Origin: CAZEBW01 sp964510205
GTDB taxonomy: Bacteria > Chloroflexota > Anaerolineae > VGOG01
NCBI GenBank assembly: GCA_964510205.1
Contig: CAZEBW010000001.1
Location: forward strand, 89,034 to 153,033
DNA: 64,000 nt
Reading direction: 5' to 3'
The notes under the pieces were generated by a model. That model worked only from the letters and a program-made list of their open reading frames with translations, was not told the origin of the DNA and searched no databases. Position 1 is the stretch's first letter. Every line of letters begins with the position of its first letter. The translations under genes were made by a program, and so were the position numbers. Below are positions 50,883 through 59,800 of the stretch, piece after piece.

Positions 50883-51797
50883 TCACGGCAGGCGATACGC
50901 GATCCGCAACTTGGCGCTGCGGCTGCGAGGATTAGCCGCCACCTCCTCGGCCGAGGGCCTGATGGGCTTCTTGGTCACTATTCCCAAAGCGGCTTGATGA
51001 TCGCAGACGCACACGGGTATCTCCGGCGGACACACGCAATCTCGCGACTCCCTGCGGAAGAACTGCTTAACCAGGCGGTCCTCCAGGGAATGAAACGAGA
51101 TAACGGCCAAACGCCCTCCGGGCGCCAAGAGCCTCAACGCCTGCGGCAGGGCTTCAGCCAGGCACTCCAGCTCTCGATTGACGGCGATGCGCAGAGCCTG
51201 AAAAGTCTGAGTGGCCGGATGGATCCTCCCTCGGCGGCCTACGGCGGCGGACACCACAGCAGCCAGCTCCTTCGTGGTACGAATAGGTCGCTCAGCCGCG
51301 ATGGCGCGAGCGATGCGCCGTGACCGATGCTCCTCGCCATACTGAAACAGGACGTCGGCCAACTCCTCGGCGGTCAAGGCGTTGACCAAATCAGCCGCCG
51401 TCGTCGCCTGGGAAGGATCGAAGCGCATATCCAGCGGGCCGTCCGACTGAAAGGAAAAGCCCCGACCCTCGGCTTCCAACTGCAGCGATGAAAGCCCCAA
51501 ATCGAAGAGGATGCCACCCACAGGCGAGAAGCCGTGTTCCGAGGCAATGGCCTCCAAATCAGCAAAATTGCCCTGGACCACCGTAAGCCTTCCCGCGAAC
51601 TCGGCCAGCCTTCCCTCGGCCAAAGCTACGGCCAGGGGATCCGCATCTATGCCCAAGAGCGCGCCATCGGGGGCGGAAGCCGCGAGGACACCGCGTGCGT
51701 GTCCCCCACCCCCCACTGTGCCGTCTATGTAGCGTCCGCCAGGCTCTATCTGAAGCCCAGCTAAAACCTCTTGGTAAAGGACAGGAACGTGACTCAA
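50883..51797 (-). CDS. rsmH: 16S rRNA (cytosine1402-N4)-methyltransferase
   Basis: 304 residues; TTG start after GAGAGGAAG. SHVPVLYQEVLAGL, SAM-binding YIDGTVGGGGHARGVL near 22, FDLGLSSLQLE near 98 and the C-terminal FHSLEDRLVKQFFR near 230. It methylates C1402 in the decoding centre. Second gene of the dcw operon, as usual. A Cys-rich RDCVCPPEIPVCVC segment near 250 is common in the family. Confidence 0.96.
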   Translation of the reverse strand: MSHVPVLYQEVLAGLQIEPGGRYIDGTVGGGGHARGVLAASAPDGALLGIDADPLAVALAEGRLAEFAGRLTVVQGNFADLEAIASEHGFSPVGGILFDLGLSSLQLEAEGRGFSFQSDGPLDMRFDPSQATTAADLVNALTAEELADVLFQYGEEHRSRRIARAIAAERPIRTTKELAAVVSAAVGRRGRIHPATQTFQALRIAVNRELECLAEALPQALRLLAPGGRLAVISFHSLEDRLVKQFFRRESRDCVCPPEIPVCVCDHQAALGIVTKKPIRPSAEEVAANPRSRSAKLRIAYRLP

Positions 51798-51904
51798 GCT
51801 ACTTCCTCTCGTAAAGCCCGACCGCCTGGAACACCCCGTGACAAGTCAGTTGCGTAATTTGCAGAACTGCGGTATAATTGATGGTGGTAGTTCGTCCCGC
51901 GAGC

Positions 51905-52333
51905 CTAGATTCCTAAGTCGGTCAACTGCTCGGCGATTAAGCTGCTCTCCTCTTCCATCTTGAGAGTGATCTCTTGCCAGCGCTTCTGGCTCCAGATTTC
52001 CAGACGGGAATTGACGCCGGTAACAACCACGTTGCTCTCGATGTCGGCATGTGCGCGCAAGGGGGCCGGCAGGAGGATGCGTCCTTGTTTGTCCAGTTCA
52101 CACTCGACGCCTGAGTAGATCATGCGGCTGAACAAGCGCGCCCCAGCTTGAGCGAGAGGGAGCTTGGCCACCTTTGCAGATAGTTCCTCCCAGGTCTTGG
52201 GCGGGAGGACGAAGAGGCAGCCATCCAGTCCCCTGGTGACAAACAGGCCCGCCTCCAAGTCAGGGCGAAACTTGGCGGGGATGATCAACCTCCCCTTATC
52301 ATCTACCGTGTGCTCGTACTCGCCCGAAAACAT
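51905..52333 (-). CDS. mraZ: Transcriptional regulator MraZ
   Basis: 142 residues from the ATG at 52333 (GGGGAGTAC ahead). Two SpoVT/AbrB-like repeats: GEYEHTVDDKGRLIIPAKFR and SGVECELDKQGRILLPAPLR, each with the DxxGR motif. It represses its own dcw operon in bacteria studied so far. The four GTGG boxes upstream support autoregulation. First gene of the cluster. Confidence 0.96.
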   Translation of the reverse strand: MFSGEYEHTVDDKGRLIIPAKFRPDLEAGLFVTRGLDGCLFVLPPKTWEELSAKVAKLPLAQAGARLFSRMIYSGVECELDKQGRILLPAPLRAHADIESNVVVTGVNSRLEIWSQKRWQEITLKMEEESSLIAEQLTDLGI

Positions 52334-52376
52334 GCCCGTACTCCCCACATTCTCCAAGTTGGACCCTGGCGTCCAA

Positions 52377-52410
52377 CCACATCCCTCCACAATTCTCCAC
52401 TTTCTACCAC
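52377..52410 (-). promoter_or_regulatory. Probable MraZ operator: four GTGG boxes at 10-base spacing
   Basis: On the minus strand GTGG begins at 52410, 52400, 52390 and 52380, each exactly ten bases apart (GTGGTAGAAA, GTGGAGAATT, GTGGAGGGAT, GTGGTTGGAC). The boxes lie just after the -10 hexamer, covering the transcript start. MraZ is known to bind tandem TGGG- or GTGG-type boxes at this spacing. Confidence 0.75.
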
Positions 52411-52413
52411 TAC

Positions 52414-52442
52414 ATTATACACTATTTTTCGAGTTTTGGCTA
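52414..52442 (-). promoter_or_regulatory. Promoter of the dcw operon
   Basis: Minus strand: TAGCCA (52442-52437, 4 of 6), 17-base spacer, TATAAT (52419-52414). Transcript start near 52407, within the first GTGG box. Confidence 0.65.
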
Positions 52443-52566
52443 GTGCGTGCGGTGGATTTTAAGGTTCGTCCGAGGAAAATCGCTGTCTCTCACCCTCACT
52501 GGTACTATATATTGGGTATTTGAGTGGATAGGACACACTATATGTAGTGGCTCAACGAATTTATCA

Positions 52567-52588
52567 AAACCTTAAAATTTTAAGGTTT
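52567..52588. repeat. Perfect 22-base AT-rich palindrome
   Basis: AAACCTTAAAA and its exact complement meet at the centre without a loop. It lies in the 400-base AT-rich gap between mraZ and the selB terminator. May be a protein-binding site; no gene found in 52443-52744. Confidence 0.55.
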
Positions 52589-52744
52589 CTAGGCGTTTTT
52601 ACAGCCAGATTCTTTAAGAAATGGTAAGAATTTATCTGTAACAACCTGAAATATATGGTATGGGGCTGAAACCTTGAGCTTCGTGGTGATCTTGGTGTGC
52701 TCGACCTTGAGACTTGGCAGCTAGTCACCCCCGTGCAGCGCACC

Positions 52745-52778
52745 AAAAAACCTCCTTACGCCTGAGCATAAGGAGGTT
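52745..52778 (-). terminator. Rho-independent terminator downstream of selB
   Basis: AACCTCCTTA pairs with TAAGGAGGTT around a ten-base loop, followed on the minus strand by TTTTT (A at 52745-52750). It lies 200 bases after the selB stop, beyond the nested palindrome. Confidence 0.7.
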
Positions 52779-52799
52779 CTTCTGTTTCCCTCTTCGCTG

Positions 52800-52907
52800 C
52801 AGTTTGCGTAGCAGCCTCTTTTTTGCTACAAAGTGGCGTCTCGCCACGCCGAATGCGGCGCAAAACACGGGGCGGGGACGCCCCTCAGTAGCAAATAAGA
52901 GAAACTG
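52800..52907. repeat. Nested palindromic element with three inner hairpins
   Basis: Outer stem CTCTTTTTTGCTAC (52816) with GTAGCAAATAAGAG (ends 52901), one mismatch, extended by CAGTTT/AAACTG. Inside: GTGGCGTCTCGCCAC, GCCGAATGCGGC and GGGGCGGGGACGCCCC. It is followed at 52914-52956 by a GC-rich run of GCGAGGCGAC/GCGAAGCGAC-type near-repeats. Not a tRNA: arms have 3-4 base loops. Confidence 0.65.
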
Positions 52908-52984
52908 TTCTAAGCGAGGCGACGCGAAGCGACCGAGGCGGCCGAAGCGGCGGCCTAAAGAGAAAGTGTACGGTAGCTAGCCGA

Positions 52985-54898
52985 TCATCTTAAGACGCGC
53001 TCATCCCCGACCCGCCTTGTGACCCTGCGTTCGTCCAGGTGCTCCATCAGCGCCAGGGCATATTTCCGACTGGCGGCGAACATGTCGCGCACCTGAGCCA
53101 CCGTAACAGCGCCCTTCTCTTCAATCTGCCTGATGACCCGTTTGACCATTTCGTCGTAGGTTTCTTTCAGAAACAGGACATCCTCGCTGACTTGAACCAG
53201 TCTCCCTTGCTGAACCAGGGCGTTCAGTACCTCCGCTCCTACCATGGCCTCGCTGTCGGCTACCGAGGGCGTGGTGTAGGGATCCTTCTGGAAGGCGGCT
53301 AATAGCTCTTGCACCTGCCGCTCCTGGTCAGCGCTGAATTTCACTTCATGTTCCGGGAGACGCAGGGTGGCCTCCTCGTCCATCAGCCTGCCCTCGCTCG
53401 CGGCCCTGCTCACCACTTCGTTCAGGAGTTTGGTGGACAACCCCAACTGGCTCTTGAGCTCTTCGCGGGGCATGCCCTGGCGCAAAGGATGCTGTTGGTG
53501 ATAGCCTCGCAGGGTGACGACGACTTCGTTGGTGAGTCTTTCCCAGCCCGACGCCGAGATGAGATACGGGTTCCGGGCAATCAGATGTTGGGGAGGGGGC
53601 ATTTGCTCGATTCTGCTGTCGAGGATCAGAGCTTGCTGGCTATCCAGCAACTCCTGCAAAGCCGGAGCGGTTTCTTCCACGGCCAGGCCGCTACGCTCTA
53701 TCAGCGTGCGAAGCTGGCAGGGCTGGCTGGTTTCCAACGATTGGAGAAGGATCTCTGCTGGGCTGCCCCGAGCTAGGGTTTCCAACCTGGCGATGACCTC
53801 GGGGCGGAAACGTCGGTGCCGCCGGCGGGGATGCGCATCAACGACCTGCCCACCGCCCAGAGTGACAGCAGGCGAGGGCTGGCGGACGATAAAACGATCG
53901 CCTCTGACCAGGGCCGCCGGTTCAGCCAGCCGCAACTGCACCCAACCCTCCCCGCCCGGCGGGATGGCATCGCTGTCTAGAAGCCGCGTTCTGGCCATGA
54001 TCTCCGCCGAGCCGCTGAAGAATTTCAGCGGCACATTGTGCCGCAGGGGACGAGGCGCGCTGGCCAGGTAGCGCAAGCGCACATCAATCAGCCGGGTGGG
54101 CTTTAGCCAGCCCGGAACGGTCACCACATCGCCTCGCTGCACCTCATCTTTGCTCACTCCGGTCAAATTGATAGCCACCCGGCTGCCGGGAACGGCCTGT
54201 TCGATCTTCTCTTTGTGCGTCTGCAGGCCGCGTACTCTGGTCTCCAGCCGCTGGGGCAGGATCATCACCTCCTGACCAACCCGCAAGCGACCATCAATCA
54301 GCGTGCCGGTCACCACGGTGCCGAAGCCAGCGACGGTAAACACACGATCAACCGGAAGACGAGGACGGCCCGAGCTGCTGCGGGGCGGCACATTCTCCAG
54401 CAGCCCATCCAACTCCTCCAGCAAGGTCGTCAATCCCTGGCCCGTCCTGGCCGAGACAGGAATCATGGCCGCCTCAGCCAGGACAGTGCCCTCCAACAGG
54501 TCAGCCACGTCGAGTTGAACCAACTCCAGCCATTCTTCATCCTCAATCAGGTCCACCTTGGTCAGGGCTACGACGCCGTTCGTCACACCCAGCAGATCCA
54601 GAATGGCCAGGTGCTCGCGCGTTTGGGGCATCACGCCCTCGTCGGCGGCCACCACGAAGAGCGCGGCGTCAATGCCCCCCACGCCAGCCAGCATGTTCTC
54701 GATGAAATCCCTGTGGCCGGGCACATCAACGATGCCCACCGACTCCCCGCTGGGCAAGGTGAGCCAGGCGAAGCCCAGGTCAATGGTCATCTCCCGTTCC
54801 TTCTCTTCTTTGAGACGATCCGGATCAATGCCCGTCAGGGCTTCCACCAACCTCGATTTGCCGTGATCCACGTGTCCTGCCGTGCCAATGACTCGCAA
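52985..54898 (-). CDS. selB: Selenocysteine-specific elongation factor SelB
   Basis: 637 residues; TTG start after AAGGAGTGAG. G1 GTAGHVDHGKS near 5, G3 DVPGHRDF near 58, G4 TKVD near 113, EF-Tu-like domains II and III to about 380, then winged helices that bind the SECIS hairpin (to 637). It brings Sec-tRNA to UGA codons, so the organism should make selenoproteins. selA, selC and selD are not seen in this window, nor did I find an in-frame UGA in any gene here. Confidence 0.95.
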   Translation of the reverse strand: MRVIGTAGHVDHGKSRLVEALTGIDPDRLKEEKEREMTIDLGFAWLTLPSGESVGIVDVPGHRDFIENMLAGVGGIDAALFVVAADEGVMPQTREHLAILDLLGVTNGVVALTKVDLIEDEEWLELVQLDVADLLEGTVLAEAAMIPVSARTGQGLTTLLEELDGLLENVPPRSSSGRPRLPVDRVFTVAGFGTVVTGTLIDGRLRVGQEVMILPQRLETRVRGLQTHKEKIEQAVPGSRVAINLTGVSKDEVQRGDVVTVPGWLKPTRLIDVRLRYLASAPRPLRHNVPLKFFSGSAEIMARTRLLDSDAIPPGGEGWVQLRLAEPAALVRGDRFIVRQPSPAVTLGGGQVVDAHPRRRHRRFRPEVIARLETLARGSPAEILLQSLETSQPCQLRTLIERSGLAVEETAPALQELLDSQQALILDSRIEQMPPPQHLIARNPYLISASGWERLTNEVVVTLRGYHQQHPLRQGMPREELKSQLGLSTKLLNEVVSRAASEGRLMDEEATLRLPEHEVKFSADQERQVQELLAAFQKDPYTTPSVADSEAMVGAEVLNALVQQGRLVQVSEDVLFLKETYDEMVKRVIRQIEEKGAVTVAQVRDMFAASRKYALALMEHLDERRVTRRVGDERVLR

Positions 54899-54939
54899 AC
54901 TTCACTCACTCCTTCGGAAAGAACGTGACTACTCAGATT

Positions 54940-55170
54940 GTCATTGCGAGCTGCTCCATAGCGCGTTCGCGCTACTCATCGGATAAGAAACAAACGTAGG
55001 TGTCATTGCGAGGAACGGCTCTGGCAGTGGGCGTTATCCTATCACCGCCGTGGCCGGCCTGAGCGGTAGCGCTGACCAACAGGCGAGTGACGAAGCAATC
55101 TCCCACGCACATTGAAGGTAATTGCTGGTGGGGGATTGCTTCGTCGCAAAAAACGCTCCTCGCAATGACA
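54940..55170. repeat. TGTCATTGCGAG repeat, compound copies
   Basis: Starts GTCATTGCGAG at 54940, again at about 55001, and ends CTCGCAATGACA at 55170, with GAAGCAATC and GATTGCTTCG inside. Two or three partial elements are stacked in the gap between selB and the coiled-coil gene. Confidence 0.75.
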
Positions 55171-55200
55171 CGGGCTGAGCAGTTACCGCGTAGCCAGCGC

Positions 55201-56379
55201 TCAGCGGAGATCCTCGACCTTTTCCCCCGCTTGTACGATGCGCTCCTGCATCTCGCCGATCTGGCTGCGCGCGTAGTCCTGCCAGGTCTGCCACAAGGCC
55301 GTGATCTGAGCTCGGTTGGCTTTGGCAGCTTCCTCCAGGGGCACAAGGCGTTCCGCGTGCTCCTCGTTCCACCTCTCCTGAGCGCGCCATTGCTGCTCCC
55401 ACAGCAGCAGGTTCTTCTTCCAGCGCTTATCGTTCTCGGCCTGCCATTCTTCCAGTTGCTGCCTTTGGCGTTTCTCCGCCAGCCGCTGCAGTTCCGCCAC
55501 TTCGGACTGCTCTTGCTTCAGACGTTCCTCGAACTTCTCCAGGTCCGCTAAAGCTTGCTCGCTCCTCTTATACAACTCCGCCGATTGCCGCATCTGAATA
55601 TCGTACTTCTCAATCTTCTCGCGCTGCTCGTCCATCTGCTCGGCCCACTCATCCATCTGTCTCTCGCGCTGTTGCTCGCCGAGCCGGACGGACTCGAAGA
55701 ACTCCTGCTGCTCCTGCTTCAGCTCAGCCGCCTGCAAGTTCAGCTCCCCTATTCGCTGCTCGCTTTTCCTGATCAGTTCCTCCAATAGCTGTAGCTTTGC
55801 AGATTGAGCCTCAGTCCGCTTGAACAGCTCGGGCGTCTCTTGCTGAAGCTCGGCTATGCGTTTGGCGTTTTGCCGGGGCCGCTCTTCGAGATAGGGCAAA
55901 TTCCTCGTCCGGTTTTCGAGGTCTCTACCGAAGTCGGATACCTGCTGCTGCAAGCTCAAGAGGGCTTCCCCCAAGCGCTGATCCTCCGCCCGTCGCTGCT
56001 GCAGTTCCTCCTCGTAGCGGGGTAGTTTCTGCAGTTCCTTCCTGATCTCCCCCAGAGCGCGGGTCTGGCTTTCCTGTTCCACCTGCCTCACCCTCGCTGC
56101 ATCCATCTCCTCTTTTCGGCGCTGCTCATCGTGCCTCTCTACGAGCAGCACCAGCTCTTTCCTGAGTTGGTCGAGGGCCTTCTCGAGTTGAGGGAACTTG
56201 GTCAATTGGGCATGCGTGCGCGCCAACCTCGCCTCCTGCTCCTGTATCCTCCTGGCCTGCTCGGCGAGCTCCGCAGACTGGCTCTCCACCCGCTGTTGGA
56301 GCTTGGCCAGGTCGGTCTTATCGCGCCGGCGTTCCTCGTCCAGCCAGGTGACCATCTGACTCAGTTGGTTCAAGTTCAT
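55201..56379 (-). CDS. Hypothetical long coiled-coil protein
   Basis: 392 residues, almost all charged helix with Glu, Gln, Arg and Leu heptads from residue 10 to 380. No signal peptide, membrane segment or enzyme motif. ATG after GGGAGGTGG. Trp is over-represented near 230-350 (EEWQAENDKRWKKNLLLWEQQ). Possibly a structural or scaffold protein; function unknown. Confidence 0.6.
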   Translation of the reverse strand: MNLNQLSQMVTWLDEERRRDKTDLAKLQQRVESQSAELAEQARRIQEQEARLARTHAQLTKFPQLEKALDQLRKELVLLVERHDEQRRKEEMDAARVRQVEQESQTRALGEIRKELQKLPRYEEELQQRRAEDQRLGEALLSLQQQVSDFGRDLENRTRNLPYLEERPRQNAKRIAELQQETPELFKRTEAQSAKLQLLEELIRKSEQRIGELNLQAAELKQEQQEFFESVRLGEQQRERQMDEWAEQMDEQREKIEKYDIQMRQSAELYKRSEQALADLEKFEERLKQEQSEVAELQRLAEKRQRQQLEEWQAENDKRWKKNLLLWEQQWRAQERWNEEHAERLVPLEEAAKANRAQITALWQTWQDYARSQIGEMQERIVQAGEKVEDLR

Positions 56380-56497
56380 GTTCCACCTCCCGTTGGTGAT
56401 TGGCTCGGGCTAAGCTACGAAGCAACAGTAATTATACAGTTTAAGTCGTCATTTGGCAAAATCACATCCACAGCGATTGAAAGCCGCCTTCACATCC

Positions 56498-56525
56498 TGT
56501 CATTGCGAGCCGACCCTTGGACAGG
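56498..56525. repeat. Half copy of the TGTCATTGCGAG repeat
   Basis: TGTCATTGCGAGCCGAC with no matching right end close by. Only partial similarity to the full copies. Confidence 0.4.
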
Positions 56526-56565
56526 CTCAGAGCAGGCGGCGAGCAAGCCCTTACCTTGCACACGC

Positions 56566-56594
56566 TTGACACCACTCGTTTTTTCTGTTACAAT
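56566..56594 (+). promoter_or_regulatory. Strong sigma-70 type promoter of the sensor kinase operon
   Basis: TTGACA (56566-56571), 17-base spacer, TACAAT (56589-56594). The leader to the start codon is about 250 bases and contains a TGTCATTGCGAG element. Confidence 0.8.
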
Positions 56595-56700
56595 CGAAAA
56601 GGTGATGCGACATGTGGGCGCCCAACGCGAACACTTTGCCAGCCAAAGGCTCCCGGGTAGTCTCCTTATGGAGTGTTGCTACGCCAACACGGGCTGTTTG

Positions 56701-56790
56701 TGTCATTGCGAGGCGCGCTGTTTGCGCCGAAGCAATCCCCAACTCGCTCGTAGGAGATTGCTTCGCTCCTTACGGTCGCTCGCAATGACA
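56701..56790. repeat. TGTCATTGCGAGG repeat, copy in the kinase leader
   Basis: Ends TGTCATTGCGAGGCGCGC and CTCGCAATGACA; inner GAAGCAATCCCC and GATTGCTTCG. Nearly the same as the copy at 13242-13329. Confidence 0.8.
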
Positions 56791-56851
56791 CGGCAGCAAC
56801 ACCCAAGCGGGGCACCACCGGCTCCCGCACATTGATGGTTATTGGGGTAAG

Positions 56852-59800
56852 ATGGGACGAATGGGGGGGGGTATCATGGACCACTCAAATCCGAAGCCTG
56901 GGGATCACCTCTGTTGCATCTACGAGACGGAGGAGGAGCACCGGGCGGTGCTGACGCCTTTCCTACGTCAAGGACTGGAGAGCGGCGAGAAGGTGGTCTA
57001 CATCGTGGATGCCCGCACCGCCGAGGCCATCCGGGACTACTTGCGCCAGGATGGGCTGGACGTGGAACCGCGCCTAGCCAGCAGGCAGCTGAGCATCCTC
57101 ACCCGAGACGATGCCTACATGCGAGAGGGTGTCTTTGACCCAGAGGGTATGATTGCGCTGCTGCGGGCCGAGACCAAGCAGGCCCTGGCCGAGGGCTACC
57201 CGGCTCTGCGGGTGACCGGCGAGATGACCTGGGCGCTGCGGGGGTTGCCCGGTTCCGAGCGGCTGATCGAATACGAGGCCAAGCTGAACGAGTTCCTTCC
57301 TGGCAACCAGTGCTTGGCCATCTGTCAATACGACCGGCGACGCTTTGATTCGGAGGTCTTGCTAGACGTGCTGCGCACCCATCCTATTGCCGTTATCGGC
57401 GCCGACATCTACGACAACTTCTACTACATCCCCCCGGACGATCTGCTGGGCGGCGACCTTGCGGCGGTGGAGCTGGGCTACTGGCTGGAGAACCTGGCCA
57501 AGCGCAAGGGTACGGAAGAGGCGCTGCGAAAGAGCGAAGAGAAATACAGGAACATCCTCGAAAGCATTGAAGATGGGTATTACGAGGTTGATATCGCCGG
57601 GAATTTCACTTTCTTTAATGATGCCTTATGTCAGATGTTAGGGTATTCCAGAGACGAAATGATGGGAATGAACAACAGGCAGTACATGGATAAAGAAAAT
57701 GCCAAAAAAGTGTATCAAACATTCAATCGAGTATACACCACGGGGGAGCCTGACAAAGGATTTGATTGGGAGATCATTAGAAAGGATGGTGCAAAGAAAT
57801 TTGTTGAAGCTTCCGCTTCTCTGATAAAAAATTCAGAAGGTGAGCCGATTGGGTTTCGCGGCATCGCCCGCGACGTCACCGAGCGGAAGCGCATGGAGGA
57901 GGCACTTAAGGCAAGTGAAGAGCACTACCGCAGCCTGTTTGACCGCGTGCCCGTGGGGCTCTACCGCACCACGCCGGAGGGACAGGTCCTCGACGCCAAC
58001 TCGGCCCTGGTGCAGATGCTGGGCTACCCAGATCGGGAGTCCCTGTTGGCAGTCGCTGTGACTGACGGTTATGAAGATCCTGAGGAGCGCACGCGGTGGC
58101 AGGCCCTGATAGAGCGCGAAGGGGTCGTGCGCGACTTTGAGGTGCAGTGGCGACGGCACGATGGAACGATTATCTGGGTGAGGGACAACGCCCGAGTGGT
58201 CCAAGATGGCGAAGGCCAGGTACTGTACTACGAAGGGGCTGTGGAAGACATCACCGAGCGCAAGCAGCGAACCATGGAAATCTCGACCATGCTAGAGGTA
58301 ACTAAGGCCGTCTCATCCACGCTCCACCTCGAAGAGGTGCTGACTCTCATCAGTGAGCAGCTGGTCAAGGCTATGGGAGTGGATGGCTGCGCTCTCTCCC
58401 GGTGGGACCAGGAGGCCGATGCAGTTGTCACCTGGATCGAATTTCGTCGTCAGGATCCCGAATGGGCCGACGAGCCAGGCACCACCTATGCCCTGGACGA
58501 TTTTCCGGCCACCCGGGCTGTGCTGGAGACTCGCCAACCCCTCGCCATCCACGTCTCTGACCTCGACGCCGATGCGGCCGAGCTTGCGTACATGCGGAAA
58601 GTGGAAAGCGCAAGCCTGCTCATGTTGCCACTGGCCGTCGGCGATCGGGTCGTCGGTCTGGTCGAATTGGATCAAAGCGAATACGAGCGGGTCTTCACAG
58701 CGGCCGAAATCCGCCTGTGCCAGGCCCTGGCAAACCAGGCGGCCATCGCCATCCGAAACGCGCGGCTGTTTGAGGCCGAACGCAACCAACGTGAACTGGC
58801 CGAGGCGCTGCAGGAAGCGGCCGCTGCCGTCAGCAGTACGCTGGATCTCGACGGGGTGCTGGACCACATCCTGGAGCAGGTGGAACGGGCCGTCGCCGGG
58901 GACGCCTTCAGTGTTATGTTGATCGAAGAGGACATCGCTCATCTGGCCCGCTGGCGAGGGTACGAGCTACCGGGAGAGAAGACACAACCCCTGCCTTTCG
59001 ATATCCCCATGACCAAGTACCCCAACCTGATCAAGATGGCGCGGACGGGGAGGCCTATCATTGTGCCCGACACAGCGCTCGACCCCGACTGGGTCCCGGC
59101 GGCAAGGGACCAGGAGTGGCGGCGGTCCTACGTCGGCGTTCCCATCCGGTTGGGGGGCGCGACGGTGGGCTTCCTGGGCGCGAGCGGCACCCGGCCGGGG
59201 CACTTCGGACCCGAAGACGCCCGACGAATGGAGGCCCTTGCCAGTCACGCTGCCACCGCCATTGGGAACGCGCGGCTGCTGGACGCAATCAACGAGCATA
59301 GAACAGACCTGCAAAGGTTGTCGGTCCAGCTCCTCAGTGCACAGGAGGAAGAACGCAGAAGGCTCTCCTTGGAGCTGCACGATGAGCTTGGACAGGCACT
59401 GACGGCGATAAGCTTCGATCTGGCAGCCATCGAGAAAGAGCTACCGCCAGAGCTTATCCCCAGGATCAGGGAGATATTGGCCGAGACAGGTTCGCTGGTC
59501 AACGAAGTAGACGACCAGGTCCGTGAGTTGGCCCTTGATCTGCGGCCCTACATGCTGGACGATCTCGGTCTGGTGCCAGCATTACGGTGGTACGTGAACC
59601 GATACGCCAAGAGACTAAACATCGAGGTCGAGTTTGAAGCGATTGATCTGGAGGACAGGCTGACTGCAGATATGGAAACGGCTCTCTACCGCGTGGTGCA
59701 GGAGGCCTTGACCAACGTGGCCAGGCACGCGCAAGCCAACAGGGTAAGTGTGTGTCTGGAGCGCAAGGTGTCCACAGTGACCGCCTCCATTGAAGACGAT

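Noticed and set aside
52714..52980. Small plus-strand frame of 88 codons
   Set aside because: Runs through the terminator, nested palindrome and GC-rich near-repeats; no ribosome site; Arg/Lys-rich by composition only.
52780..52984. tRNA-Sec near selB
   Set aside because: The clover-like fold has 3-4 base loops, no TCA anticodon loop and no T-arm consensus.
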